Shown here: positions 44,552 to 55,295 of the stretch, piece after piece
How positions within the stretch are numbered: position 1 is the stretch's first letter
How the letters are laid out: every line of letters begins with the position of its first letter
Assembly (NCBI RefSeq): GCF_011440275.1
Contig: NZ_JAAOIV010000002.1
Location: 248,001-312,000, forward strand
Origin: Metallococcus carri
GTDB lineage: Bacteria > Actinomycetota > Actinomycetes > Actinomycetales > Dermatophilaceae
DNA: 64,000 nt
Direction: 5' to 3'
Notes under the pieces: model-generated
What the model was told of the DNA's origin: nothing
The model's input: only the letters and a program-made list of their open reading frames with translations
Databases searched by the model: none
Translations under genes and position numbers: made by a program

Positions 44552-44902
44552 TCAGCCCTCCCAGCCGGCGGGTCGGCGAGACTTGGGGAGCTTTTCCACC
44601 ACCAGGCGGTATGACGTGTCGATCGCTTCGAGGATCTCTTCGTCGCTGATGGCGCCGCCCATGGTCAGGGTGTTCCAGCCGTTGCGGCCGATATACGGCA
44701 TGACCGCAGCGTCCTGCGGATAGGCCCGCAACCATTCATCGGCCTCTTCGCGGGTGACTCCGCATTTGACGCCGACAGTCCGCGCCCCGCCGAAGCAGAA
44801 GATCTTGGCGTCGACCTTGGCGACCGTGTCGCCCTCCCACGGCTCGTCCGGCCAGGCGCCCGGCTTGGCCAGCGCGTGGTCGAGCGCCTCGCCGGGCTTC
44901 AT
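44552..44902 (-). CDS. MmcQ/YjbR family protein
   Basis: 116 residues of the YjbR (double-wing DNA-binding-like) fold. Typical parts are KVDAKIFCFGG, VGVKCG and the C-terminal PYIGRNGWNTLTM with ISDEEILEAIDTSYRLV. Function unknown. It lies 46 bases after the uvrB start side, downstream of uvrB on the same strand, and converges with the EamA gene. Confidence 0.85.
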   Translation of the reverse strand: MKPGEALDHALAKPGAWPDEPWEGDTVAKVDAKIFCFGGARTVGVKCGVTREEADEWLRAYPQDAAVMPYIGRNGWNTLTMGGAISDEEILEAIDTSYRLVVEKLPKSRRPAGWEG

Positions 44903-44948
44903 GTGCCGGCCCCGCTCACCGCCCGCAGCGGCGCGCTCGACCCGGGCT

Positions 44949-47060
<2,112 letters not shown>

Positions 47061-47128
47061 ATCCCTACCGTAAGCGCCAGCACCGACAGCCTTGTTCCCG
47101 AAGGCGACGGTCCCGCCATACTGTCCGG
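47061..47128. promoter_or_regulatory. divergent uvrB / gntR promoters
   Basis: On the minus strand TACGGT (47067-47072) lies six bases from the uvrB ATG. On the plus strand CATACT (47117-47122) lies six bases from the gntR ATG. Both transcripts are therefore probably leaderless. Confidence 0.45.
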
Positions 47129-47815
47129 ATGGACCCGACCCACCCGATCCTCGCGGGATTGCGCCGCCCGGAGCGTTATGCCACCGGCCCGGACGTGCTG
47201 CGCGAGTTGCGGCGGGTGATCGTCTCGGGCCAGGTGGTGCCGGGCACCTTCGTGCCGGTCGACGACGTGGCGGCGTTCTTCCAGGTCAGCCGGATCCCGG
47301 TCCGTGAGGCGCTCAAGACGCTCATCGGCGAGGGGCTGGTCGCCCACGAGCAGCGGGGTGGCTACACCGTGACGTTGCTGTCCGCCGAAGAACTGTCCGA
47401 GCTGTATGTCGTCCGCGGGGCTCTGGAGGCCGCCGCCACAGCCGCTGCGGTCCGCAACGCGCGGGCGGCGGACGATCGCCGGGCGCGGGAGGCCCACGAC
47501 ACCCTCGGTGCGGCGATTGCGGACGGCGACGCGGCGGCATACCAACGGCACAGTCGCGGTTTCCACGAGGCGCTCCTCTCCTCGTGCGGGATGCCGCGCC
47601 TGCTGCACATGCTCGAGGTGGCGTGGAATCTCACCGAGCCGATGCAGCCGATGACGCTGCTCGAGCCCGGGCAGCTGTCCGAACTGCACGCCGAGCACCA
47701 GCAGATGCTCGATGCCTTCCTGGCCCGCGATGCCGATCGCCTCGCCCAGCTCAGCGCGCAGCATCAGGGGCATCTGACGACCTACGTCGAGGGCGCCACT
47801 CAGCCCGGGGCGTGA
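47129..47815 (+). CDS. GntR-family regulator, FCD (FadR-type) subfamily
   Basis: 228 residues: a winged helix (about 20-85, [27 protein letters not shown]) and an all-helical FCD ligand domain with the metal-type residues in [13 protein letters not shown] and [17 protein letters not shown] regulators answer to carboxylates or sugar acids. It points into the inositol operon and its last 16 bases overlap the end of iolG, so it is a plausible local repressor, though the known Corynebacterium IolR is of another GntR subfamily. Confidence 0.85.
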   Translation: MDPTHPILAGLRRPERYATGPDVLRELRRVIVSGQVVPGTFVPVDDVAAFFQVSRIPVREALKTLIGEGLVAHEQRGGYTVTLLSAEELSELYVVRGALEAAATAAAVRNARAADDRRAREAHDTLGAAIADGDAAAYQRHSRGFHEALLSSCGMPRLLHMLEVAWNLTEPMQPMTLLEPGQLSELHAEHQQMLDAFLARDADRLAQLSAQHQGHLTTYVEGATQPGA

Positions 47816-48834
47816 ACCTGCTGTGTCCCCTGCGGCGCGGCGATCTCGGCGAGCTCGACCGGCCGGTGTTCGTGCCGAGAGATCTCGCACGCCTCGGCGA
47901 TCCGGAAGGCCTGCAAGGCATCGGCCACCGTGCACGGTGAAGGCATCCGCCCGGCGGCCACCTCCACGAAGGCCGCGAGCTCGGCGCGGTAGGCCGGCTC
48001 GAACCGCTCCATGAAGGTGGTCTTCACCGGACCTGCGGGCCACGGCAGGTCGCCCTCGGCTGAGCGCATGACCAGGCTGTCGTCCAGCCCCACGCCGAGG
48101 CTCGCCCGGCTGCCCATCAGCTCCATCCGCACGTCGTGACCGCCGCCGTTGTAGCGGGTCGCGCTGGCCAGCGCCATCGTGCCGTCGTCGAGGGTGAGCA
48201 GCGCGGCGCCGGTGTCGACGTCGTCGGCTTCGGCGAAGAACGCCTCGCCCTGGTTGCCGCCGGTCGCGAACACCGACGCCACCTCACGCCCGGTGACGAA
48301 GCGCAGGATGTCGAAATCGTGCACCGAACAGTCCCGGAAGATGCCGCCCGAGGTCGGGATGTATGCCGCGGGCGGCGGCGACTGATCGAAGGTGTTGAGA
48401 CGGACGGTGTGCAACCAGCCGAGGTCCCCCGCCTGCACGGCGTCCCGCGCCGCGCGGTAACCGCGGTCGAAGCGGCGCTGGAAACCGACCTGCACCGGCA
48501 CGCTCGCCGCGCGCTCCGCCTCGACCAGGTCGACCGACTCGGCGAGCGTGCCGGCGACCGGCTTCTCGCAGAAGGTCGGCACCCCGGCCGCCAGGCCCGC
48601 GCGCAGCAGCGGATCGTGCACCGAGGTCGCGGCCGCGATGACGAAACCGTCGAGGCCCGCCGCGAGCAGCTCCTCCACCGACCCGACGGCACGCACCCCG
48701 AGCCGCTCGGCCGCCGCCTCGGCCGCGCCCGGTTGCACGTCGGCGACGACGACCTCGGCCACGCCCGGCGTCTGCGCGAGCGTCGCAGCGTGAAAAGCCC
48801 CGATCCGGCCGACTCCGGCCACCCCGATCCGCAT
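47800..48834 (-). CDS. iolG: Gfo/Idh/MocA oxidoreductase, probable inositol 2-dehydrogenase
   Basis: 344 residues, ATG after AGAAGGGG. Rossmann motif GVGRIG (7-12), the EKP catalytic Lys segment (FCEKPVAG), and SGGIFRDCSVHDFD, which gives the Asp/His pair typical of inositol dehydrogenases. It oxidises myo-inositol to scyllo-inosose with NAD+. Last gene of the iol operon. Its 3' end overlaps that of the convergent gntR gene. Symbol given from context. Confidence 0.82.
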   Translation of the reverse strand: MRIGVAGVGRIGAFHAATLAQTPGVAEVVVADVQPGAAEAAAERLGVRAVGSVEELLAAGLDGFVIAAATSVHDPLLRAGLAAGVPTFCEKPVAGTLAESVDLVEAERAASVPVQVGFQRRFDRGYRAARDAVQAGDLGWLHTVRLNTFDQSPPPAAYIPTSGGIFRDCSVHDFDILRFVTGREVASVFATGGNQGEAFFAEADDVDTGAALLTLDDGTMALASATRYNGGGHDVRMELMGSRASLGVGLDDSLVMRSAEGDLPWPAGPVKTTFMERFEPAYRAELAAFVEVAAGRMPSPCTVADALQAFRIAEACEISRHEHRPVELAEIAAPQGTQQVHAPG

Positions 48835-48862
48835 CAGCAATCCCCTTCTGTCACAGCCGGTT

Positions 48863-50362
48863 TCAGTCGTTCTGTGGGAAGCCGAGGTTGAGGCCGCCGT
48901 GGCTCGGGTCGAGCCAGCGGGCGGTGACGGCCTTGGTCCGGGTGAAGAAGTGCACGCCCTCCATCCCGTGCGCGTGCGTGTCACCGAAGAGGCTGTGCTT
49001 CCACCCGCCGAAGGAGTAATACGCCATCGGCGTCGGGATCGGCACGTTGATGCCGACCATGCCGACCTGCACCTCGCGCTGGAACCGGCGCGCCGCACCT
49101 CCGTCATTGGTGAAGATCGCGGTGCCATTGCCGAAGGGGTTGTCGTCGATCAGCCGCACGCCCTCCTCGTAACCGGCCACCCGCACCACCGACAGCACCG
49201 GGCCGAAGATCTCGTCGGTGTAGATCGACATCTCCGGCCGCACCCGGTCGAAGAGGGTCGGCAGCAGGAAGAAGCCGTCCTTGCTGCCGCCCTGCCACTC
49301 CCCCTCACGGCCGTCCACGACGAGCGTGGCGCCGGCCGCGACGCCCGCCTCGACATACCCGCGCACCTTGTCCAGGTGCTGCCGGGTGACCAGCGGACCC
49401 ATGTCCACGCCGTCCTCGTTGCCCTCGCCGGTCCGCAGCCGGGCCATCCGAGCGGCGATGCGGGTGACCAGCTCGTCGGCGATCGATTCGACGGCCAGGA
49501 CGACCGAGATCGCCATACAGCGCTCACCGGCGGCGCCGAAGCCGGCGTTCACGGCCGCGTCCGCAGCCAGGTCGAGGTCGGCGTCGGGCAGCACGAGCAT
49601 GTGGTTCTTCGCGCCGCCGAGCGCCTGCACCCGCTTGCCCGCCGCGACACCGCGCTCATAGACATAGCGGGCGATCGGGGTGGACCCGACGAAGGAGATC
49701 GAGCGGACCCGCGGGTGATCGAGCAGCGCGTCGACCGCCTCCTTGTCGCCGTGCACGACATTCATCACGCCGTCGGGCAGCCCGGCCTCCTCCCACAGGG
49801 CGGCGATCTCGTTGACCGCGCTCGGGTCCTTCTCGCTCGGCTTGATGACGACGGCGTTGCCGCACGCGATCGCCACCGGCACGAACCACAGCGGCACCAT
49901 CGCCGGGAAGTTGAACGGACTGATCACTCCGACGACGCCGAGCGGCTGCAGGATGGAGTAGGCGTCGACATCCGTCGAGACATTGTCACTGAAGCCGCCC
50001 TTGAGGATTTGCCCTACGCCACAAGCGAATTCGACGACTTCGAGCCCTCGGTTGATCTCACCGATCGCGTCGGGGTAGGTCTTGCCGTGCTCGGCGACGA
50101 TGGTGCGCGCGATCTCGCCCTTGCGCGCCTCGAGCAGCTCGCGGAAGGCGAAGAGCACCTTGGTGCGTTTGGCGATGGAGGCATTGCCCCACTCCCGGGC
50201 GGCCTCGTCGGCTCGCCGCACGATCGCATCGACCGTCTCGCTGTCGGCCAGATCGAGTATGCCGGTGACCTCGCCGGTCGCCGGATTGAACACCTCGCTG
50301 GTGCGGCCGGCCGGGCCGGTCCACGAGGCGTGGCCGAGGCGGTGGGTGATGCGTGTCGTCAT
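48863..50362 (-). CDS. iolA: CoA-acylating methylmalonate-semialdehyde dehydrogenase
   Basis: 499 residues from ATG 50362 (AAGGGA upstream). Aldehyde dehydrogenase fold with N152 (SPFNFPAM) and catalytic C282 (GAAGERCMAIS). The lack of the usual general-base Glu segment and the overall likeness fit the MmsA/IolA class, which turns malonic semialdehyde into acetyl-CoA and CO2, the end of inositol breakdown. The start overlaps the iolB stop. Confidence 0.9.
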   Translation of the reverse strand: MTTRITHRLGHASWTGPAGRTSEVFNPATGEVTGILDLADSETVDAIVRRADEAAREWGNASIAKRTKVLFAFRELLEARKGEIARTIVAEHGKTYPDAIGEINRGLEVVEFACGVGQILKGGFSDNVSTDVDAYSILQPLGVVGVISPFNFPAMVPLWFVPVAIACGNAVVIKPSEKDPSAVNEIAALWEEAGLPDGVMNVVHGDKEAVDALLDHPRVRSISFVGSTPIARYVYERGVAAGKRVQALGGAKNHMLVLPDADLDLAADAAVNAGFGAAGERCMAISVVLAVESIADELVTRIAARMARLRTGEGNEDGVDMGPLVTRQHLDKVRGYVEAGVAAGATLVVDGREGEWQGGSKDGFFLLPTLFDRVRPEMSIYTDEIFGPVLSVVRVAGYEEGVRLIDDNPFGNGTAIFTNDGGAARRFQREVQVGMVGINVPIPTPMAYYSFGGWKHSLFGDTHAHGMEGVHFFTRTKAVTARWLDPSHGGLNLGFPQND

Positions 50363-51270
50363 CGGAGTTCCCTTCTTCGCTGGCTGGGTGACGTCATCGG
50401 CAGTCGTGGGTCCATCGGTTGACCCTCCCAAATGTCGCGGACCCACCCGTGGGCGGGGTGGTCGCGGATCAACCACACCCGCTCCCGGGAGGGCCCGGCC
50501 ATGACGTTGAGGTAGTAGAGGTCATAGCCGGGCGGTGCCATCGCCGGGCCGTGCCAGCCGTGCGGCACGAGGATTACATCACCACTGCGCACCTCGGCCA
50601 GCACCTCGAGCGGTCGCTCGTCGGCGCCGGTCACGCAGCAGTAGCCGACCGGGTCCGCTTCCGGCGGCGCGCCGTCGGTCGGCCGCACCTCGAAGTAGTA
50701 GATCTCCTCGAGTTGCGACTCCTCACCAGGACGGTCCTCGTCGTGCTTGTGCGGCGGATAGGAGCTCCAGTTGCCGGCCGGCGTGATCACCTCGCAGGCG
50801 ATGAGCGAGCTCGCCTCCAGAGTGTCCGGGGTGCCGAAGTTGTGCACCTCACGGGAGCACTGCCCGGCGCCGCGCAGCTCGACCGGCACCCGCGCCGCAC
50901 GCACCACCGAGAACGGCAGGTCGGCCGTGGCCAGCGCAAAGCACCAGGCCACGGTCGCCGGCCCCTGCGCCGTCACCGTGAGCGTGCTGCGCCGCGGCGC
51001 GTAGGCGCAATCGGCAGGCCCGGCGAAGACATTGCGCCGACCGGCGAGCTGCGTGCTCTGTGCGCCGCTCTGCACGCCCAGGTCACCTCCGCCGGCGAGC
51101 GGGAGGACGGCATACTCGAAGTCGCCGGTCTCGATCGTGCGCGATTCATCCTCGGCCAGGGTGGTCACCAGCAGCCCGGTGTGTTGCCAGTGCTCGCCAT
51201 CGGGACGAATGGCGACCTCGAAGGCTGTGTCTCCCGACTCGGCATACCGCCGAATCCACTTGTCGGACAA
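50359..51270 (-). CDS. iolB: 5-deoxy-glucuronate isomerase
   Basis: 303 residues from a TTG codon at 51270, chosen because AAGGAGGG lies seven bases upstream and no ATG or GTG fits. Double-cupin fold with the metal-site segment SSYPPHKHDE and EEIYYFEV. It isomerises 5-deoxy-glucuronate to 2-deoxy-5-keto-gluconate. It overlaps iolA by four bases and follows the aldolase-like gene. Confidence 0.9.
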   Translation of the reverse strand: MSDKWIRRYAESGDTAFEVAIRPDGEHWQHTGLLVTTLAEDESRTIETGDFEYAVLPLAGGGDLGVQSGAQSTQLAGRRNVFAGPADCAYAPRRSTLTVTAQGPATVAWCFALATADLPFSVVRAARVPVELRGAGQCSREVHNFGTPDTLEASSLIACEVITPAGNWSSYPPHKHDEDRPGEESQLEEIYYFEVRPTDGAPPEADPVGYCCVTGADERPLEVLAEVRSGDVILVPHGWHGPAMAPPGYDLYYLNVMAGPSRERVWLIRDHPAHGWVRDIWEGQPMDPRLPMTSPSQRRRELR

Positions 51271-51284
51271 TGGGATTCCCTCCT

Positions 51285-52154
51285 TCAGCCGTGCACCAGC
51301 GAGGCGGCGATGTCGACCGCCGCCCCGACGTCCCCATCGGGCGGGTAGAGCAACGCGCGGCCGACCACCAGCCCGGCAGCCGTCGGCTGAGCGAGCGCGG
51401 CGGCCCAGACGGCATAGGTCGCCTCGGGGTCTTCGCGGGGGTCGCCGCCCAGCATCAGCACCGGCAGGGTGGTCGCGGCGAGCACACGCTCCATGTCCGG
51501 CACCACCGGCAGCTTCAGCCAGGTGTAGGCCGAGGTCGACCCGAGCCCGGAGACGACGTTGACCGAGCGGATCACCGACTCGGCATCGAGCAGGTTGATC
51601 ACCCGACCCGCCTCCCGGATCGACCAGAAGGGCTCGATCATCGCCGGAAGCCGGTGTGCCGCAAGCTGATCCACCGAGCGCGCGCACTCGGACAGGGTGG
51701 TCACCGTGCCCGGATCGTCGAGGCAGATGCGCACGAGCATCTTGCCGCCGTCCAGGCCGCGAGCCGCGATCTGGTCCGCGGTGTATGCCGTCGCGCGGTC
51801 GTCCAGCTCGAAGCTCGCCCCTTGCAGGCCGCCGCGATTCATCGACCCGAAGACCAGCTTGTCGTCCAGCAGTCCGGCGAGCAGCAGATCCTCCAGCACG
51901 TCCGCGGTGCCCAGCACCCCGTCGACGCCCGGCCGGCTCAGCGCGACGGCGAGCCGCCGAAGCAGGTCCGGCCGGGACGCCATCGCCACCGGGTCGTCGC
52001 GCACCCCGAGCGCGCCGCGGGCCATGTGGTCGGCGGCGACGACGAGCATCCGGCCGTCCGGTGCGAGCAGCGGCCTGCGCCGGCGCGCCGCCCAGGCCCG
52101 GTCGATGGCGCCGGGGTTGTGCCGGCGCACGCGCGCGAGCCGGTCGAGGTTCAT
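51285..52154 (-). CDS. Cgl0159-type (beta/alpha)8 aldolase-like protein
   Basis: 289 residues, class I aldolase-like barrel related to the DeoC/LacD group; LKLPVVPDM near residue 215 carries the likely Schiff-base Lys. Homologues sit in the inositol cluster of Corynebacterium glutamicum (Cgl0159). Since no IolJ-type aldolase is in the cluster, it may cleave 2-deoxy-5-keto-gluconate-6-phosphate to dihydroxyacetone phosphate and malonic semialdehyde, which is inference. The start overlaps the iolC stop. Confidence 0.78.
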   Translation of the reverse strand: MNLDRLARVRRHNPGAIDRAWAARRRRPLLAPDGRMLVVAADHMARGALGVRDDPVAMASRPDLLRRLAVALSRPGVDGVLGTADVLEDLLLAGLLDDKLVFGSMNRGGLQGASFELDDRATAYTADQIAARGLDGGKMLVRICLDDPGTVTTLSECARSVDQLAAHRLPAMIEPFWSIREAGRVINLLDAESVIRSVNVVSGLGSTSAYTWLKLPVVPDMERVLAATTLPVLMLGGDPREDPEATYAVWAAALAQPTAAGLVVGRALLYPPDGDVGAAVDIAASLVHG

Positions 52155-53107
52155 CGCCGGCCTGTCGCGTCGATGAGCGCCGACAATTCGTCAGCGGTGG
52201 GCATGGCCGAACTGCACTCCAACCGTCCGGCGACGATCGCTCCCGCGGCGTTGCCGAGGGTGATCGTCTCGCGCAGCGACAATCCCTCCAGCAGCCCGTG
52301 GCAGAAGGCCCCGCCGAAGGCATCGCCCGCGCCCAATCCGTTGACGACGTCGACCTCGATCGGCGACACCACCACCGACTCCTCGCGCGTCATCGCGAGC
52401 ACACCGTCTGGCCCCTGCTTGACCACGGCGAGCTCGAGGCCCCGATCGAGCAGGGCTCGCGCCGCCCGCTCGGGGTCGCTCTCCCCCACCGCGACCTCGC
52501 ACTCCTGCCGGTTGCCGATGGCAATCGTGCTGTGCCGCAACGCTTTCTCGGCTGCCGCGCGCGCGTCGGCGACCGAGTCCCAGAACATCGGGCGGTAGTC
52601 CAGGTCGAGCACCGTATGCCGGGACCGGCCGCGCTCCTCCCAAGCGTGCAGGTGCGCCTCGCGGCTCGGGGACGCCGACATACCGCTGAGCGTCGACCAG
52701 TAGATGCGGGCCGCGCGCACCGCCTCGGACGGGATCTCGGCCGGCTCGATGCACAGGTCGGGTGCGACCGGGAACCGGTAGAAATAGAGCGGGAAGTCGT
52801 CGGGCGGGAAGATCTCGCAGAAGGTGACCGGAGTCGGCAGGTCCGGCACCTCGGTCACCCATCGGTCCTCGACACCGAACCCGCGTAGCGCCTGATGGAC
52901 ATAGCGGCCGAAGGGGTCGGCGCCGGTGCGGCTGATGACCGCCGAGCGGTGCCCGAGCCGGGCGACCGCCACCGCCACATTGGTCGCGGTGCCGCCGAGG
53001 AATTTGCCGAACGAGGTGACCTCCTCCAGGCCGACGCCGACCTGCTGGGGGTAGATGTCGACGCCGATCCGGCCGATGGTGAGGACGTCGAGGGCGTGGT
53101 CGGTCAT
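52151..53107 (-). CDS. iolC: 5-dehydro-2-deoxygluconokinase (PfkB family)
   Basis: 318 residues from ATG 53107, overlapping iolD by four bases. PfkB sugar kinase with the N-terminal GGTATNVAVAVARLG and the C-terminal signature NGLGAGDAFGGAF containing the catalytic Asp. It phosphorylates 2-deoxy-5-keto-gluconate. Confidence 0.9.
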   Translation of the reverse strand: MTDHALDVLTIGRIGVDIYPQQVGVGLEEVTSFGKFLGGTATNVAVAVARLGHRSAVISRTGADPFGRYVHQALRGFGVEDRWVTEVPDLPTPVTFCEIFPPDDFPLYFYRFPVAPDLCIEPAEIPSEAVRAARIYWSTLSGMSASPSREAHLHAWEERGRSRHTVLDLDYRPMFWDSVADARAAAEKALRHSTIAIGNRQECEVAVGESDPERAARALLDRGLELAVVKQGPDGVLAMTREESVVVSPIEVDVVNGLGAGDAFGGAFCHGLLEGLSLRETITLGNAAGAIVAGRLECSSAMPTADELSALIDATGRR

Positions 53108-55008
53108 AGATAGTGCCGCTGGGCGGCCTTCTCGGTCTCGTACTCGGCCAACGCTTGCCGGGTGCTGTCGAGTTCGCTCACCTGCGCGACCGGCACATCC
53201 CACCACGCGCTGCCTGGCGGACTGGGCCCGAGGAGGTCGGTCTCGATGAAGAGCGCGACCGGCCCGGTCAGCTCGGCCGCCTTGCGATAGTTGGCGCGGA
53301 ACTCCTCGATTCCGTTGCAGCGCAACACCTCCAGCCCGAAACTCGCGGCATTGGCCGCAAGATCGAAGGGGACCTCACCGCCCTCGTGCATCTGATAGCG
53401 CGTGCCGAACCGCTGGCTTCCGACCGACTCACTGAGCGCTCCGATCGAGGCGAAACCGTGGTTCTGCAGCAGCACGATGATCACCTTGAGTCGTTCGGCG
53501 ACGATGGTGGCGAGTTCGCCCGGCGCCATCTGGTAGGTGCCGTCGCCCACGATCGCCACCACCTGGCCACGCTCCCCCCTGGCCAGGCGTGCGCCGATCG
53601 CCGCGGGGATCTCGTAACCCATGCAGGAGTAGGCATATTCGACGTGATACTCCCCCGGATTGCTCGCGCGCCACAGGCACTGCAAGTCACCGGGCATCGA
53701 GCCGGCGGCGTTGATCACCACATCGTCCGGGCCCATCGCCTCGTTCAGCGCGCCGAAGACCTCGGTCTGTGCGGGCAGCGGCCGGTGGTCACGGTGGTAA
53801 CACTCGTCGACCACCTGCTGCCAGTCCTTCGCCAGCCTCGCGATCTCCCTGCCGTATGCCGGGTCGATCCGGTGACCGTCGAGGGCGGCGGTGAGTGCCT
53901 GCAGGGTGGTCCGCGCGTCGGCGACGATGCTCGTCGCGCCGAGCTTGGCGGCGTCGAAGGCGGCGACATTGACATTGACGAAGCGCACGCCGGGGTCGGC
54001 GAAGACGGTGTGGCTGGCGGTGGTGAAATCGCTATACCGCGTGCCGACGCCGATGACCAGATCGGCTTGTCGCGCAAGGGAATTCGCGGCAGCCGTGCCG
54101 GTAGCTCCCAGTCCGCCAACGGCGCTTGGGTGGTCCCAGTTGATCGCGCCCTTGCCGGCGTGGGTGTCAGCGACGGGGATGCCGGTGGCGGTGGCGAAAT
54201 CCCGCAGCGCGCCGGCCGCCTCCGAATAGACGACTCCACCCCCGGCCACGACCAAGGGCCGTTGGGCGGCGCGGATGGCCGCCACCGCGCGGTCCAGAGC
54301 CGCAGGTTCGGGCACCGGCCGGGCGACCCGCCATACCCGATGGTCGAAGAACGCGGCCGGCCAGTCGAAGGCTTCGGCCTGCACGTCCTGCGGCAGGCAC
54401 AGGGTCACCGCGCCGGTCTCGGCCGGGTCGGTGAGCACCCGCATGGCGGCGAGGGCGCTGGGGATCAACTGCTCGGGCCGGTTGATCCGGTCCCAGAAGC
54501 GCGAGACCGGCTTGAAGGCGTCGTTGACCGAGATGTCCAGACTGCGCGGATCCTCCAGCTGCTGCAGCACCGGATCGGGCGCACGGGTGGCGAAGATGTC
54601 GGCCGGCAGCAGCAGGACCGGCAGGCGGTTGGTCGTGGCCAGCGCCGCGCCGGTGACCATATTGGTCGCGCCCGGACCGATCGAGGTGGTGACCGCCATG
54701 GTCTGCAGCCGGTTGCTCGCGCGGGCGAAGGCGGCGGCGGCGTGCACGCCACCCTGCTCGTTGCGAACCATCAGATAGGGCAGCCGGCCCTCGGGCGGAT
54801 CCGCCGACCAGGCCTGATCACCGTCGGTGGCCGCAGCCTGCAGCAGCGCCTGGCCGATGCCCGCCACATTGCCGTGCCCGAAGATGCCGAAAACCCCTGG
54901 GATCAAACGTCTTTCGACGCCGTCGCGTTCGGTGTGCTGCGCTGCGAGGAAACGCACGAGGGCCTGCGCCACGGTGAGCCGGACGGTGGCCGCCCCTGGT
55001 CTGCCCAT
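53104..55008 (-). CDS. iolD: trihydroxycyclohexane-1,2-dione hydrolase
   Basis: 634 residues from the second of two adjacent ATGs (55008), five bases after AGGGAGG. Thiamine-diphosphate enzyme of the acetolactate-synthase fold, with GVFGIFGHGNVAGIGQAL near the start and the cofactor motif VGDGTYQMAPGEL...QNHGF in the C-terminal domain. It opens the ring of 3D-trihydroxycyclohexane-1,2-dione. First gene of the operon. Confidence 0.93.
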   Translation of the reverse strand: MGRPGAATVRLTVAQALVRFLAAQHTERDGVERRLIPGVFGIFGHGNVAGIGQALLQAAATDGDQAWSADPPEGRLPYLMVRNEQGGVHAAAAFARASNRLQTMAVTTSIGPGATNMVTGAALATTNRLPVLLLPADIFATRAPDPVLQQLEDPRSLDISVNDAFKPVSRFWDRINRPEQLIPSALAAMRVLTDPAETGAVTLCLPQDVQAEAFDWPAAFFDHRVWRVARPVPEPAALDRAVAAIRAAQRPLVVAGGGVVYSEAAGALRDFATATGIPVADTHAGKGAINWDHPSAVGGLGATGTAAANSLARQADLVIGVGTRYSDFTTASHTVFADPGVRFVNVNVAAFDAAKLGATSIVADARTTLQALTAALDGHRIDPAYGREIARLAKDWQQVVDECYHRDHRPLPAQTEVFGALNEAMGPDDVVINAAGSMPGDLQCLWRASNPGEYHVEYAYSCMGYEIPAAIGARLARGERGQVVAIVGDGTYQMAPGELATIVAERLKVIIVLLQNHGFASIGALSESVGSQRFGTRYQMHEGGEVPFDLAANAASFGLEVLRCNGIEEFRANYRKAAELTGPVALFIETDLLGPSPPGSAWWDVPVAQVSELDSTRQALAEYETEKAAQRHYL

Positions 55009-55043
55009 CATGTCCTCCCTGGCCGGTGTGCCGTCCTCGCTCG

Positions 55044-55117
55044 CCCGAACGCGGCTCCTGCTTCGTCCGAACGCGACCGTCCGGGCCCGAACGCGGCTCC
55101 TGCTTCGTCCGAACGCG
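55044..55117. repeat. family E: 42-nt tandem duplication upstream of iolD
   Basis: CCCGAACGCGGCTCCTGCTT and the next twelve bases occur at 55044-55075 and again at 55086-55117. They lie in the leader between the proposed iolD promoter and start codon. Period 42 is twice the 21 of family A. Confidence 0.85.
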
Positions 55118-55142
55118 GCCATGCTGTCTCGCCCGGATGCGC

Positions 55143-55194
55143 TGGCGCCATTCCATCCCGGACGCTACCGACCCGTCAACCATATGTTCTAACA
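55143..55194 (-). promoter_or_regulatory. iolD: possible iolD promoter with a GntR-type half-palindrome
   Basis: On the minus strand TTGACG (55179-55174) and TGGAAT (55155-55150) are 18 bases apart as -35 and -10. Just upstream is the symmetric TGTTCTAACA (55185-55194), which fits a TGTNNNNACA-like GntR site. The leader would be about 135 bases. Confidence 0.4.
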
Positions 55195-55199
55195 AACCC

Positions 55200-55295
55200 C
55201 GCGAAACGTCACCAGATCCTCGCGAAACGTCACTAGATCCCCGCGAAACGTCACCAATGCCCCGCGAAACGTCACTAGATCCCCGCGAAACGTCA
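55200..55295 (-). repeat. family A, locus 2: 21-nt repeats fused to the coaE stop codon
   Basis: Units start at 55200, 55221, 55242, 55263 and 55284 on the plus strand. Read with coaE, its TGA (55295-55293) is the first three bases of TGACGTTTCGCG, the unit start, so the array runs directly from the stop codon. Confidence 0.92.
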
